DNA of 64,000 nucleotides, taken from contig JBGVTE010000058.1 in the NCBI GenBank assembly GCA_041862375.1, forward strand, positions 60,048 to 124,047, given 5' to 3'. How positions within the stretch are numbered: the stretch's first letter is position 1; the number at the start of each line of letters is the position of its first letter. Under the pieces are notes generated by a model that searched no databases, was not told where the DNA came from, and was given only the letters and a program-made list of their open reading frames with translations. Origin of the DNA: WVZL01 sp041862375. Its GTDB lineage: Bacteria > Acidobacteriota > Aminicenantia > Aminicenantales > Aminicenantaceae. Position numbers and translations under genes: made by a program. Shown piece by piece: positions 41,472 through 50,596 of the stretch.

Positions 41472-41967
41472 CACAATAGAGCGTGAAGAAGAGTTTTCTA
41501 CTCTGAGGAAAGAGTTGTCTGATTTCACATCTTTCCTTTTTAGCCATAAGCAGCTTAAAGAAATTCTATCCAAACCCTTTTTGCCCAGTAATAAGAAAAT
41601 TGATATAATCAAGGAAATCCTGACTAGAGAAAAATTAAGCAAAAAAGCTTCAAACTTTATAATTGTTCTCACTGAAAACAAGCGGATTGATTTATTGCCT
41701 GAAATTCTAGATTTGCTACCACTCCTCTGGAATGAGAAAAAAGGTGTTGAAACGTATGAAGTTACTTCGGCGGTACCCCTGGATGAACTTCAGAAAAAGA
41801 AATTAGAAAAAAAGCTCGAGTCTCTGGAAAAAAGGCAGGTTGTTCTGAAGTATAAAATTGACCCTGAATTGATTGGAGGCCTGAGTATAAAAAAAGGAAA
41901 CATAATTTACGATATTTCTCTTAAAGGCGCCTTATCAAAAATGAAAGAAAAAATTATCGAAAGTTAG
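41425..41967 (+). CDS. atpH: F1Fo ATP synthase subunit delta
   Basis: 180 residues, usual OSCP/delta length. It starts 'MRNQILIKRYTQGLVNTI' like other delta subunits. The C-terminal signature 'KIDPELIGGLSIKKGNIIYDISLKGAL' is clear. It connects the b stalk to the top of the alpha3-beta3 head. The start lies within the last 47 bases of atpF. Confidence 0.92.
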   Translation: MRNQILIKRYTQGLVNTIEREEEFSTLRKELSDFTSFLFSHKQLKEILSKPFLPSNKKIDIIKEILTREKLSKKASNFIIVLTENKRIDLLPEILDLLPLLWNEKKGVETYEVTSAVPLDELQKKKLEKKLESLEKRQVVLKYKIDPELIGGLSIKKGNIIYDISLKGALSKMKEKIIES

Positions 41968-41975
41968 GAAGAGAA

Positions 41976-43493
41976 ATGGAAATTAAAGCTGACGAAATAA
42001 GTAAAATTATTCAACGCCAAATCGAAGGATATGAAACTGAGGTTGACATTAATGAAATAGGAACGGTGATTTCAGTCGGGGATGGAATTGCCCGGATTCA
42101 TGGCTTGGATCGTGTGATGTACAACGAACTCCTTGAATTTCCTCAAGGCGTATTTGGGCTTGCTCTTAATTTGGAAGAGGATAGTGTGGGTGCAGTACTT
42201 CTCGGAGAGACTCACCTCGTGAAAGAAGGAGACTTAGTCAAGAGAACTCACAGGATCATGCAAGTCCCTGCGGGTCCAGCTATGATCGGACGGGTGATTA
42301 ATCCTCTCGGACAGCCTTTAGATGGAAAAGGACCCATTAAAACTGATGTATACATGGCCATCGAACGCTTAGCTCCAGGAGTAGTGGACCGTCTCCCTGT
42401 AAAAGAGCCTTTGCAAACAGGTATCAAAGCTATTGATGCCATGATTCCGATAGGAAGGGGCCAGAGAGAGCTCATCATCGGTGACCGCCAGACGGGAAAG
42501 ACAGCTATAGTTATTGATACTATTATCAATCAGAAAGATTCAGATGTGATTTGTATTTATGTGGCCATTGGACAGAAAAATTCCACTACCGCCTATATCA
42601 TTAAAACTCTGGAAGATAATGGTGCTATGGACTACACAATCATTGTCGCAGCAGGAGCTAGCGACCCTACTCCTCTCCAATATCTCGCTCCTTACAGCGG
42701 TTGCGCTATCGGAGAATATTTCAGGGATAAAGGGAAGCATTCTCTTCTCATCTACGATGACCTATCCAAGCACGCCGCCGCTTATAGAGAAATTGCTCTG
42801 CTCCTCCGAAGGCCTCCAGGTAGAGAAGCCTATCCTGGAGATGTCTTCTACCTCCATTCAAGGCTTCTCGAGAGAGCAGCAAAATACAACGACAAACACG
42901 GTGGTGGCTCATTAACAGCCCTGCCGATTATCGAGACCCAGGCAGGTGATGTCTCAGGCTATATTCCTACTAACGTTATTTCCATCACAGATGGCCAGAT
43001 TTACCTGGAGCCAGAGCTCTTCAACGCAGGTATAAGACCAGCCATTAATGTCGGAATATCAGTCTCTCGAGTGGGAGGGAATGCTCAGATTAAGGCCATG
43101 AAGCAGGTGGCAGGACAAATGCGTCTTGATTTGGCTCAGTACAGAGAGTTGGCAACTTTTGCCCAATTCGGTACTGAACTAGACAGGGCAAGCCAGGCTC
43201 AGCTCGATAGAGGAGAAAGACTAACTGAGGTCCTTAAGCAGGATCAATACCAGCCTTTACCTGTTGAAAAACAAATATTGATTATCTATGCAGGAAATAG
43301 AGGTTTTTTGGATGAGTCTGCGGTTGGCCAGATTAAGGAATACGAGAATACACTCTTTGAGTTTGCAGAAAAAGAGCACCCTGATCTGCTGAGAAGAATT
43401 GCTGAAAAGAAAGAAATTGATGATTCTTTAGATAAAACCATTAGTTCTTTTTTGGAGGAATTTAACCTTAAATTTAAAGGAGAGAAAGACTGA
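41976..43493 (+). CDS. atpA: F1Fo ATP synthase subunit alpha
   Basis: 505 residues. P-loop 'GDRQTGKTAIVID' (about 169-181) and the ATP synthase alpha/beta signature 'PAINVGISVSRVG' (about 364-376), with the arginine finger in the latter. Non-catalytic nucleotide-binding subunit of F1. Eight bases after atpH. Confidence 0.97.
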   Translation: MEIKADEISKIIQRQIEGYETEVDINEIGTVISVGDGIARIHGLDRVMYNELLEFPQGVFGLALNLEEDSVGAVLLGETHLVKEGDLVKRTHRIMQVPAGPAMIGRVINPLGQPLDGKGPIKTDVYMAIERLAPGVVDRLPVKEPLQTGIKAIDAMIPIGRGQRELIIGDRQTGKTAIVIDTIINQKDSDVICIYVAIGQKNSTTAYIIKTLEDNGAMDYTIIVAAGASDPTPLQYLAPYSGCAIGEYFRDKGKHSLLIYDDLSKHAAAYREIALLLRRPPGREAYPGDVFYLHSRLLERAAKYNDKHGGGSLTALPIIETQAGDVSGYIPTNVISITDGQIYLEPELFNAGIRPAINVGISVSRVGGNAQIKAMKQVAGQMRLDLAQYRELATFAQFGTELDRASQAQLDRGERLTEVLKQDQYQPLPVEKQILIIYAGNRGFLDESAVGQIKEYENTLFEFAEKEHPDLLRRIAEKKEIDDSLDKTISSFLEEFNLKFKGEKD

Positions 43494-43494
43494 G

Positions 43495-44361
43495 ATGCCA
43501 GCTTTACTCGACTTAAGAAGAAGAATAAAAAGTGTAAAAAATACACAGCAGATAACTCAAGCTATGAAAACTGTTTCTACGGCCAAGTTTAAGAAATCGC
43601 AGAGAGTTCTTCTCGAAAGTCGACCTTATATGCACGGCTCCGCTGACATATTAACAGATACAATTTATTGGTCTGAAGGACACATTCACCCTCTGCTTGA
43701 GGAAAGAAAAGAAAATAAAGTGGAAGGGCTGGTAATAGCTTCTGATAAAGGCCTTTGCGGCGCCTTCAACTCCAACCTATTAGAGAGTGCTCTATCTTTC
43801 TTCGAGGAAAAAGCTCGCATTTCAACTGTAAACTTAGTTTTAGTAGGTAAAAAAGCTGTTTCCTTCTTCAAGAAACATGACTTTAAGGTTGACAGTTCTT
43901 ACTCTGATGATATCGATAAGCTCATATATGAGGATATCCGAGAGATTGCGCAGTTCTTGATGAAAATGTTTGTAATTCAAAAAGTGGACGCTGTCTATGT
44001 TGTTTACAATGAGTTCAAATCTATCCTTGCTCCGCGCTTGACTATCTCTAAACTCCTTCCTCTTGTCCCTCCTGAAGAAGATAAAAATCAATATTTTCTG
44101 GTTCCTGATTGGGAACCAGACACTATCTCTATTTTAAATTACCTGCTGCCCCTCTATGTAGAAAATCAGGTTTATCATTATTTTCTTGAATCTACAGCAG
44201 CTGAACACGCAGCCCGGATGATGGCTATGGATAATGCTACCAAGAATGCTAAAGATTTAATAGAAGACCTAACGCTTGTCTTAAACAAAATTCGCCAGGC
44301 TTCCATTACCAAGGAGCTTCTAGAAATAATGACAGCTGTCGATGCTTTAGCAGAAAAATAA
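43495..44361 (+). CDS. atpG: F1Fo ATP synthase subunit gamma
   Basis: 288 residues. N-terminal 'LRRRIKSVKNTQQITQAMKTVSTAKF' helix, 'IASDKGLCGAFNSNL', and C-terminal 'LNKIRQASITKELLEIMTAVDAL', the rotor coiled coil. It begins one base after atpA ends. Confidence 0.95.
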   Translation: MPALLDLRRRIKSVKNTQQITQAMKTVSTAKFKKSQRVLLESRPYMHGSADILTDTIYWSEGHIHPLLEERKENKVEGLVIASDKGLCGAFNSNLLESALSFFEEKARISTVNLVLVGKKAVSFFKKHDFKVDSSYSDDIDKLIYEDIREIAQFLMKMFVIQKVDAVYVVYNEFKSILAPRLTISKLLPLVPPEEDKNQYFLVPDWEPDTISILNYLLPLYVENQVYHYFLESTAAEHAARMMAMDNATKNAKDLIEDLTLVLNKIRQASITKELLEIMTAVDALAEK

Positions 44362-44378
44362 AAAACGAGGTGATAAAC

Positions 44379-45812
44379 ATGCCAAAAGGAAAAAAGGAAG
44401 AAAGAATTGGAAAGCTAGTGCAGGTCGTTGGTCCTGTTGTGGATATAGAATTCAGGAATATGAAACTTCCCGAAATATACAATGCTATTCGAATTACAGG
44501 CGAAGGGTTTGATATCCCTGTGTCAATTGATATTATCGTTGAAGTGGAGCAGCATATTGGTGAGGATAGAGTTCGATGTGTTTCGATGCATCCCACAGAT
44601 GGCCTCGCTCGAGGGATGAAAGCTGTGGACCTTGAAGGCCCCATTCAAGTACCAGTTGGGCCAGAAACATTGGGACGAGTAATTAATGTCATCGGTGAAC
44701 CTGTAGATTATTTGGGACCTGTTAAGACCAAGGAAAAGTATCCAATCCACCGACCCCCACCGCCGCTTAGTCAACAGAGCACCGAGCTCGAGATGTTCGA
44801 AACGGGGATTAAGGTTATCGACCTGATTCAGCCATTCCTTAAAGGCGGAAAAATCGGACTTTTTGGAGGAGCGGGAGTAGGTAAGACTGTTATCATCATG
44901 GAATTAATAAACAATGTGGCTATCAAGCATGGAGGCTACTCTGTCTTTGCTGGAGTTGGAGAGAGAACAAGAGAGGGGAATGACCTCTGGCTAGAAATGA
45001 AAAAATCAGGGGTAATCGATAAAACTGCTCTTATATACGGCCAGATGACTGAACCTCCCGGAGCCCGACTCAGGGTAGGTTTAGCTGCGCTCTCTGTAGC
45101 TGAGTATTTCAGGGATGAGATGAAACAGGATATACTTCTTTTTATTGACAATATATTTCGATTCGTTCAGGCAGGCTCAGAAGTATCAGCTCTTCTGGGA
45201 AGGATGCCTTCTGCTGTCGGCTACCAGCCAAACTTGGCAACAGAACTGGGAGAATTGGAAGAGAGAATTACTTCGACAAAAAAAGGATCTATTACATCTG
45301 TCCAAGCTATCTACGTTCCTGCTGATGATTTTACTGATCCCGCTCCCGCAACGACATTTTCACATCTAGATGCCACAACAAACCTATCTCGCGCCTTGAC
45401 AGAGATTGGAATCTATCCAGCAGTTGATCCCTTAAGCTCCTTTTCTCGAATTTTGGACCCGAGAGTAATAGGAGAGGAACACTATCAAGTGACACGAAAA
45501 GTGAAAGAAATTCTTCAGAGATACAAAGACCTCCAGGATATCATTACAATCCTTGGCATAGAGGAATTATCGGAAGAGGACAAAATCATTGTAGCCCGTG
45601 CCAGGAAAATCCAGCGGTTTCTTTCTCAACCATTTCATGTGGCTGAGGAGTTCACCGGAAGACCAGGAAGATACGTCAAAATAGAAGAGACCGTCAGAGG
45701 ATTCAAAGAAATAGTTGAGGGCCTTCATGACGACAAGCCTGAGCAAGCTTTTTACATGGTTGGGAACATTGAAGAAGCCTTAAAACTGGCAGAGGAGTTA
45801 AAAGCTGCATGA
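44379..45812 (+). CDS. atpD: F1Fo ATP synthase subunit beta
   Basis: Start placed at ATG 44379 (MPKGKKEE), nine bases after the in-frame GTG 44370, because GAGGTGAT lies directly upstream. 477 residues. P-loop 'GGAGVGKTVIIME' (about 158-170), catalytic 'GVGERTREGNDLW', 'LLFIDNIFRFVQAGSEVSALLGRMPSAVGYQP' region and 'DPLSSFSRILDP'. Catalytic F1 subunit. The DELSEED loop reads 'LGIEELSEEDK'. Confidence 0.97.
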   Translation: MPKGKKEERIGKLVQVVGPVVDIEFRNMKLPEIYNAIRITGEGFDIPVSIDIIVEVEQHIGEDRVRCVSMHPTDGLARGMKAVDLEGPIQVPVGPETLGRVINVIGEPVDYLGPVKTKEKYPIHRPPPPLSQQSTELEMFETGIKVIDLIQPFLKGGKIGLFGGAGVGKTVIIMELINNVAIKHGGYSVFAGVGERTREGNDLWLEMKKSGVIDKTALIYGQMTEPPGARLRVGLAALSVAEYFRDEMKQDILLFIDNIFRFVQAGSEVSALLGRMPSAVGYQPNLATELGELEERITSTKKGSITSVQAIYVPADDFTDPAPATTFSHLDATTNLSRALTEIGIYPAVDPLSSFSRILDPRVIGEEHYQVTRKVKEILQRYKDLQDIITILGIEELSEEDKIIVARARKIQRFLSQPFHVAEEFTGRPGRYVKIEETVRGFKEIVEGLHDDKPEQAFYMVGNIEEALKLAEELKAA

Positions 45813-46102
45813 ACCAGAATTTGCCTTCATCCCTTCAGCTTAAGATTGTAACGCCAAAAAAAATATTAGTGGAAACAGACGCTCTGGAAGTAACTCTCCC
45901 CGGACTGGATGGATATCTAGGAATTCTCCCTGGTCACCGCCCTCTACTAACTGCCGTGGGAAAGGGAACCATAACGTATCGGAAAACTGCTAAGGAAGAG
46001 CATTTTTCTATCCGTGGGGGATATGCTGAAATCTGTCCTGATAAAGTATATGTCTTTACAGAATTGAGCGAAGATGAAACTCACAAGCCAACTGAAGAAT
46101 GA
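45809..46102 (+). CDS. atpC: F1Fo ATP synthase subunit epsilon, short form
   Basis: 97 residues, against about 130-140 usually. The N-terminal beta-sandwich is complete ('LKIVTPKKILVETDALEVTLPGLDGYLGILPGHRPLL', then 'FSIRGGYAEICPDKVYVFTE'). The C-terminal two-helix domain that inhibits ATP hydrolysis in many bacteria is missing. It overlaps atpD by 4 bases, and the methyltransferase gene begins inside its last 29 bases. Confidence 0.9.
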   Translation: MNQNLPSSLQLKIVTPKKILVETDALEVTLPGLDGYLGILPGHRPLLTAVGKGTITYRKTAKEEHFSIRGGYAEICPDKVYVFTELSEDETHKPTEE

Positions 46103-46835
46103 GGATGAGACTCTTGATACCTTTTATTCGGGTCGAATCCATGTTCTCCAGAAGAAAAAAGGATACCGATTCTCAGTTGATGCTCCCCTCCTAGCTGACT
46201 TTATTCGAACCAGACATACTGATGAACTTTTGGAACTCGGAACTGGTGCGGGAATAATTCCCCTCCTTCTTAGTATAAAGCCTTTTAAACATATCACTGC
46301 CTTAGAGGTACAAAAAAACCTGGCTGATATGGCAAGGAGGAATGTTAAACTAAACTGCCTTGAAGAGAAAATTTCCGTTATAGAGGAAGACTTACGCAGG
46401 TACAAGCCAGAAAAAAAATTCGATATTATCTTCTCAAATCCTCCTTACATTAAAAAAAAGGGAGGCCACCTCAGTCCTTCTGTAGAAAAATCAATTGCTA
46501 AACATGAGTTAAAATGCAATATTAATGATATAATTAAAAAGACCCATGAGTTGCTAAAAAAAGAAGGGAGAGCTTATTTTATCTATCCTTCAAAAAGAAA
46601 AACAGATCTCATGCAGGCTATAGATGAGCATGGGTTACATGTTAACACGCTCAAATTTGTTTGCCCCCACCAGGAGACTCCTCCCAATTTGTTATTGGTT
46701 AAATGCGCATTCTCTTCAGGGACAAAAGTAATTCTTCCTCCCTTCATACTCTATAATGAAAAAGGAGAATACACAACAGAAGCTAATGAAATATTTTTAG
46801 GAAGAACCAATGCCGCGCATTATCAAGAACCTTAA
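46074..46835 (+). CDS. tRNA1(Val) A37 N6-methyltransferase-like SAM enzyme (TrmN6/YfiC family)
   Basis: 253 residues. Class I methyltransferase with 'LLELGTGAGIIPLLL' (motif I), 'ITALEVQKNLADMARRN' and the adenine-N6 catalytic motif 'FSNPPYIKKKGG' (about 118-129). The N-terminal 'SGRIHVLQKKKGYRFSVDAPLLADF' is typical of TrmN6. It overlaps atpC upstream and the permease gene downstream, so it is embedded between unrelated operons. Substrate is inferred from the family only. Confidence 0.85.
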   Translation: MKLTSQLKNEDETLDTFYSGRIHVLQKKKGYRFSVDAPLLADFIRTRHTDELLELGTGAGIIPLLLSIKPFKHITALEVQKNLADMARRNVKLNCLEEKISVIEEDLRRYKPEKKFDIIFSNPPYIKKKGGHLSPSVEKSIAKHELKCNINDIIKKTHELLKKEGRAYFIYPSKRKTDLMQAIDEHGLHVNTLKFVCPHQETPPNLLLVKCAFSSGTKVILPPFILYNEKGEYTTEANEIFLGRTNAAHYQEP

Positions 46836-47628
46836 AGAACTGTATAAATACCGGGCGCTGATCCAGAATTTGGTCAGCCGCGAACTAAAAGCTCGTTATC
46901 GTGGAACAATACTGGGATTCCTCTGGTCATTCTTCAATCCTCTCTTGTTGCTGGTTATATACACAATAGTCTTCGGCTTTATCATCGGGCCCAGAGACCC
47001 TTCTCTCGGCGGTACTCCCTGGCTCTATGCCCTTTTTCTCTTCTGCGGAGTATTACCCTGGGGGTGGTTTTCCTCTTCCTCGCTGGAATCAGCCAATGTT
47101 TTAATTGTCCAAGGAAATTTAATAAAAAAGATACTTTTTCCATCAGAAATTCTCCCCATTGTCGTTGTTTTTAGCAACCTAGTTCATTTTCTCTTCGGTG
47201 TTCCTATCCTTTTACTTTTTATACCTATTTTGGGCAAGCCATACACTCCTTATTTGCTCTTTTTACCTCTTGTCATGCTCGTTCAATTAGTCTTTTCCCT
47301 GGCTTTCTCATTTTTTATGTCGTCCTTGACTGTTCACTTCAGGGATATAAAGGATATTCTGGCAAACCTCCTTACATTCTGGTTCTTTTCCTCTCCCATT
47401 ATCTATCCTATGACTTTCCCTTCCATCCAAAAATCAACCATACTCAGGACATTCCTTAACCTAAATCCTATGACACACATCATGCAGGGTTATCAAAACT
47501 GTGTCTTCTTCGGAACGCTTATTCGGTGGAAAAGGCTCGGAGTTACGCTCCTTCTCTCAATCATACTGTTTTTTGTGGGATACTACATCTTTGATAGACT
47601 TCGTGACTCGTTCCCTGAGGAGGTCTAG
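46810..47628 (+). CDS. wzm: ABC-2 type polysaccharide exporter permease (Wzm-like)
   Basis: 272 residues with about six membrane helices. The opening 'YRALIQNLVSRELKARYRGTILGFLWSFFNPLLLLVIYTIVF' is the characteristic Wzm/KpsM start. It forms the membrane channel of an O-antigen or capsule exporter together with the next gene's ATPase. It overlaps the methyltransferase gene by 26 bases. Confidence 0.92.
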   Translation: MPRIIKNLKELYKYRALIQNLVSRELKARYRGTILGFLWSFFNPLLLLVIYTIVFGFIIGPRDPSLGGTPWLYALFLFCGVLPWGWFSSSSLESANVLIVQGNLIKKILFPSEILPIVVVFSNLVHFLFGVPILLLFIPILGKPYTPYLLFLPLVMLVQLVFSLAFSFFMSSLTVHFRDIKDILANLLTFWFFSSPIIYPMTFPSIQKSTILRTFLNLNPMTHIMQGYQNCVFFGTLIRWKRLGVTLLLSIILFFVGYYIFDRLRDSFPEEV

Positions 47629-48924
47629 TTGATTGCTATTGATGTTGAGAGTGTATCCAGAATCTACCAGAAATACTCAGCCCGCCACCGTTTCAAAACC
47701 TTTAAGAGCGCACTGGTTAAAGGTGATCTTTTCAGAGCTCTTAAGCCGGATGAGCTGGTAACAGCCCTTGATGACATAAGTTTTAACGTAGGAAAGGGAA
47801 CTACTTTCGGAGTCATCGGGGAAAACGGCTCAGGAAAGAGTACTCTCCTTAAAATCATTGCCGGCATCGCCAAACCAACATCCGGAAGAGTATCAGTAAA
47901 AGGGAAGGTTGCCGCGCTCATCGAGCTTGGTGCCGGCTTTCATCCTGAAATTTCTGGAAGAGAAAATGTTTATATCAACGGCATCATGCTGGGACTAACC
48001 AAGAAGGAAATCAGCGAAAAATTTGATGAAATCGTTAAATTTGCCGAACTGGAAGAATTCATCGATGCTCCAGTTAAGACCTATTCTTCAGGTATGTACA
48101 TGCGGCTTGGCTTCTCTATCGCCATAAACGTCAACCCAGATATCTTACTTATCGATGAGGTTCTGGCTGTAGGAGATGCATCATTTGTCCCCAAATGCTT
48201 AGACAGGATAGATGATTTTCGCCGGCGAGAAAAAACAATTCTTTTTGTTAGTCATGACCTCCCCACCGTGGAAAAAATATGCGATGAGGTTGCCTGGATC
48301 AATGAAGGAAAGATTCAGATAATAGGAGAGCCTAAGAGAGTAGTTGATGCCTATCTTCAAGATGTGGCTCAAAAACAAGAGCAGGACTTTGAAATCCGAC
48401 ATCAAGAGATTGATTTAGAACAAAAATGGGAGGAAGGAGAAAGGGAGAAAAGATGGGGAGGAAGAGAAATTGAAATTAAAAAGGCAAGCATAAAGAGTCT
48501 CGACGGTCAGGAAAAGCATGTTTTTTCACCGAATGAAGGAATGATTATCGAAATGGATATTTCTGCATCTTCCAAGATTAAAGACTTCGTTTTTGGTATT
48601 GGAATATTTGATTCACAGGGTATCTCCTGTTACGGCACAAATACTCATCTAGAAGATTTTGAGCCTGTCTCTATTCAGGGAGAGGGAAAAGTAATCTGCA
48701 AGATTGATAAACTGAATCTCATCAACGGCACCTATTATCTAGACGTTGCAGCCCATAAGAAAGATGGATACCCTTATGATTACCATAGGAATCTTTATTC
48801 ATTCATGGTCTCATCCCGTCATAAAGATGAAGGTGTCAGCCGATTAACACATACATGGAGTTTCTCTCCTCAAGTCAAGGTAAATCCGCCAGAAAAATAT
48901 GACAAAGAAAATTCAGAATCCTGA
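47629..48924 (+). CDS. wzt: ABC polysaccharide exporter ATPase with C-terminal substrate-binding domain (Wzt-like)
   Basis: 431 residues. Nucleotide-binding domain at about 1-240: Walker A 'GENGSGKSTLLKIIAG', signature 'YSSGMYMRLGFS', Walker B 'ILLIDEVLAVGD' and switch 'FVSHDL'. Residues about 290-420 form a beta-sandwich Wzt-C domain that in E. coli O8/O9a recognises the capped end of the polysaccharide. The start is a TTG right after the wzm stop, supported by GAGGAGGT 4 bases before it. Confidence 0.92.
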   Translation: MIAIDVESVSRIYQKYSARHRFKTFKSALVKGDLFRALKPDELVTALDDISFNVGKGTTFGVIGENGSGKSTLLKIIAGIAKPTSGRVSVKGKVAALIELGAGFHPEISGRENVYINGIMLGLTKKEISEKFDEIVKFAELEEFIDAPVKTYSSGMYMRLGFSIAINVNPDILLIDEVLAVGDASFVPKCLDRIDDFRRREKTILFVSHDLPTVEKICDEVAWINEGKIQIIGEPKRVVDAYLQDVAQKQEQDFEIRHQEIDLEQKWEEGEREKRWGGREIEIKKASIKSLDGQEKHVFSPNEGMIIEMDISASSKIKDFVFGIGIFDSQGISCYGTNTHLEDFEPVSIQGEGKVICKIDKLNLINGTYYLDVAAHKKDGYPYDYHRNLYSFMVSSRHKDEGVSRLTHTWSFSPQVKVNPPEKYDKENSES

Positions 48925-49381
48925 TAATCTTAAAAAAATCAGAGAACAGTTAAAACGCCAAGGTAAAAAAGTAGTTTTCACTAACGGATGCTTTGATATT
49001 CTCCATGGGGGACACATACACCTCTTTAAAGAAGCAAAAAAATATGGAGATATCTTAATTGTAGCCTTGAATGATGATGCTTCAGTCAAAAAGATAAAGG
49101 GCTCCTCAAGGCCCATATTTTCTTTAACAGAACGATTAGAAGTTTTAGAAGCAGTTGAATATATAGATTATCTTACTTTTTTTTCTGAAGAGACACCTCA
49201 AAAAATAATCTCTTTCCTCCTTCCTGATGTCTTGATAAAAGGAGGAGACTGGGAGCTTAACGAAGTAATAGGAAGAACAGAAGTTGAAAGAGCAGGAGGT
49301 AAAGTAGTGACAATTCCTTATTTAAAGGGCTACTCCAGCTCAGTGATTATAAAGAAGATAGTTGACTCCAGAAGCAAATAA
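48899..49381 (+). CDS. Heptose-1-phosphate adenylyltransferase (RfaE/HldE C-terminal domain type)
   Basis: 160 residues. Nucleotidyltransferase motifs 'VFTNGCFDILHGGHIHLF' (HxGH written HGGH), 'SRPIFSLTERLEVLEAVEYID', 'LIKGGDW' and a C-terminal 'KGYSSSVIIKKI'. It makes ADP-glycero-manno-heptose from heptose-1-phosphate and ATP, supplying lipopolysaccharide core heptose. The kinase half of HldE is not present here. It starts inside the end of wzt, an export/core link that supports an LPS-bearing outer membrane. Confidence 0.9.
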   Translation: MTKKIQNPDNLKKIREQLKRQGKKVVFTNGCFDILHGGHIHLFKEAKKYGDILIVALNDDASVKKIKGSSRPIFSLTERLEVLEAVEYIDYLTFFSEETPQKIISFLLPDVLIKGGDWELNEVIGRTEVERAGGKVVTIPYLKGYSSSVIIKKIVDSRSK

Positions 49382-49802
49382 AACTAAAGAGTAGAAGAGC
49401 AGACATAAATAAGGCTCACTTTCAATCAAACAATAAAAGCAGTCTTTTAAAATTCAATTCTTTTCGTTGAGAAGCAGTTTTACATCATGCTCAGGATACG
49501 AGCTGGCAGCCTTCCGAACAGTGGGCTATGCGGGGAACTGCGTATCTTTTCATCGATCACTCCTTTTAAAAATTTTATACAATACTTATTCTATCAGAAT
49601 AATAAGATCATTTCAAATGCATTTGATACTTCAACATCGTCATCCTAAAGGATCTCTGAGTCGCATTTTGCGTACTGATTTTTGTTCAACCAATACTAAA
49701 GATAGACTCAAAAATAGGAAAAAAGGTAAATACTCTCGATCCAATATTCCTTTATTTTTTTGGTTGATTTAAATGAAGGTAACTATGCCATAGAAAAATC
49801 TT
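49382..49802. other. 421-base gap without a convincing gene
   Basis: AT-rich. Contains a 101-codon frame (49467-49772) and an overlapping 53-codon frame from the ATG at about 49486, neither with a ribosome site or recognisable motif. I see no tRNA and no strong hairpin. A decayed gene is possible but not shown. Confidence 0.4.
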
Positions 49803-50540
49803 TTATTGCATCTTCCGTATCCTGATCTCGATTTCTTTCAGACCTTTAAGCAGCTCTAAAAGCTTTGATGTATCTGTCCCGCCGTAGTGATATGGATAGA
49901 GTATTTTTGGCACAAAAGCTCTAGCAGCATCAGCTACCATCTCTGGACTCATTGTGTAAGGGAGATTCATCGGTAAAAAGGCAATATCAATATTCTTCAG
50001 CGCCTTCATTTCAGGAATATTTTCTGTATCGCCGGCAATATAGACACGCTTATCACCAAATGTCAGGATGTAGCCATTCCCCTCCCCCTTTGGATGGAAG
50101 GGGACGCCGCTATTTCGCATATTAACAATGTTATAGGCAGGAACAGCTTCAATCTTCAATCCTTGGATACTTTTGGCCTCGCCATTCTGCATAACCGTGC
50201 CTCCCTCTATCTTCTCAGCACATTTTTGGGTCAGGACAAGATCAGTCTTTTCTGTACGAAGGATATCGATCACTTTGGAGTCAAGATGATCACCATGATG
50301 GTGGGTCAAGAGAATAAGGTCAGCCTTGGGGAATTGAGAATAATCTGCAACTCGGCTGATCGGGTCGACATGGATAATTTTACCTCCAAAAGTAAGCATC
50401 AGAGTGCCGTGACCAACGAAGGTGATTTTAATATCTCCCTGAGAAGTTTTAAAAATATCCTCCTCAAACTCCTTAGTAGCAGCTGCTGCCAGTCCAAGTC
50501 CAATCATGAGAAGGATTACCAAGAAAGATAATTTACGCAT
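49803..50540 (-). CDS. Exported metallo-beta-lactamase-fold hydrolase
   Basis: Start set at ATG 50540 (MRKLSFLVI), which has AGGAGG six bases upstream. 245 residues with a signal peptide (about 1-21, ending AAAA). MBL-fold motif 'LLTHHHGDHLD' (about 82-92) binds two metals, with later 'YIAGDTENIPE' and 'LYPYHYGG'. It resembles the UPF0173/YtnP-like hydrolases; the substrate is unknown. Lies 56 bases after the aldo/keto reductase gene on the same strand. Confidence 0.87.
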   Translation of the reverse strand: MRKLSFLVILLMIGLGLAAAATKEFEEDIFKTSQGDIKITFVGHGTLMLTFGGKIIHVDPISRVADYSQFPKADLILLTHHHGDHLDSKVIDILRTEKTDLVLTQKCAEKIEGGTVMQNGEAKSIQGLKIEAVPAYNIVNMRNSGVPFHPKGEGNGYILTFGDKRVYIAGDTENIPEMKALKNIDIAFLPMNLPYTMSPEMVADAARAFVPKILYPYHYGGTDTSKLLELLKGLKEIEIRIRKMQ

Positions 50541-50596
50541 AAGCATCCTCCTAACCTTGATCTTCATTTCAAAAATATAGTAGTTTCTAGAATAAA

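Noticed and set aside
49467..49772. 101-codon frame after the heptose adenylyltransferase gene
   Set aside because: No ribosome site, low-complexity composition, no recognisable motif.
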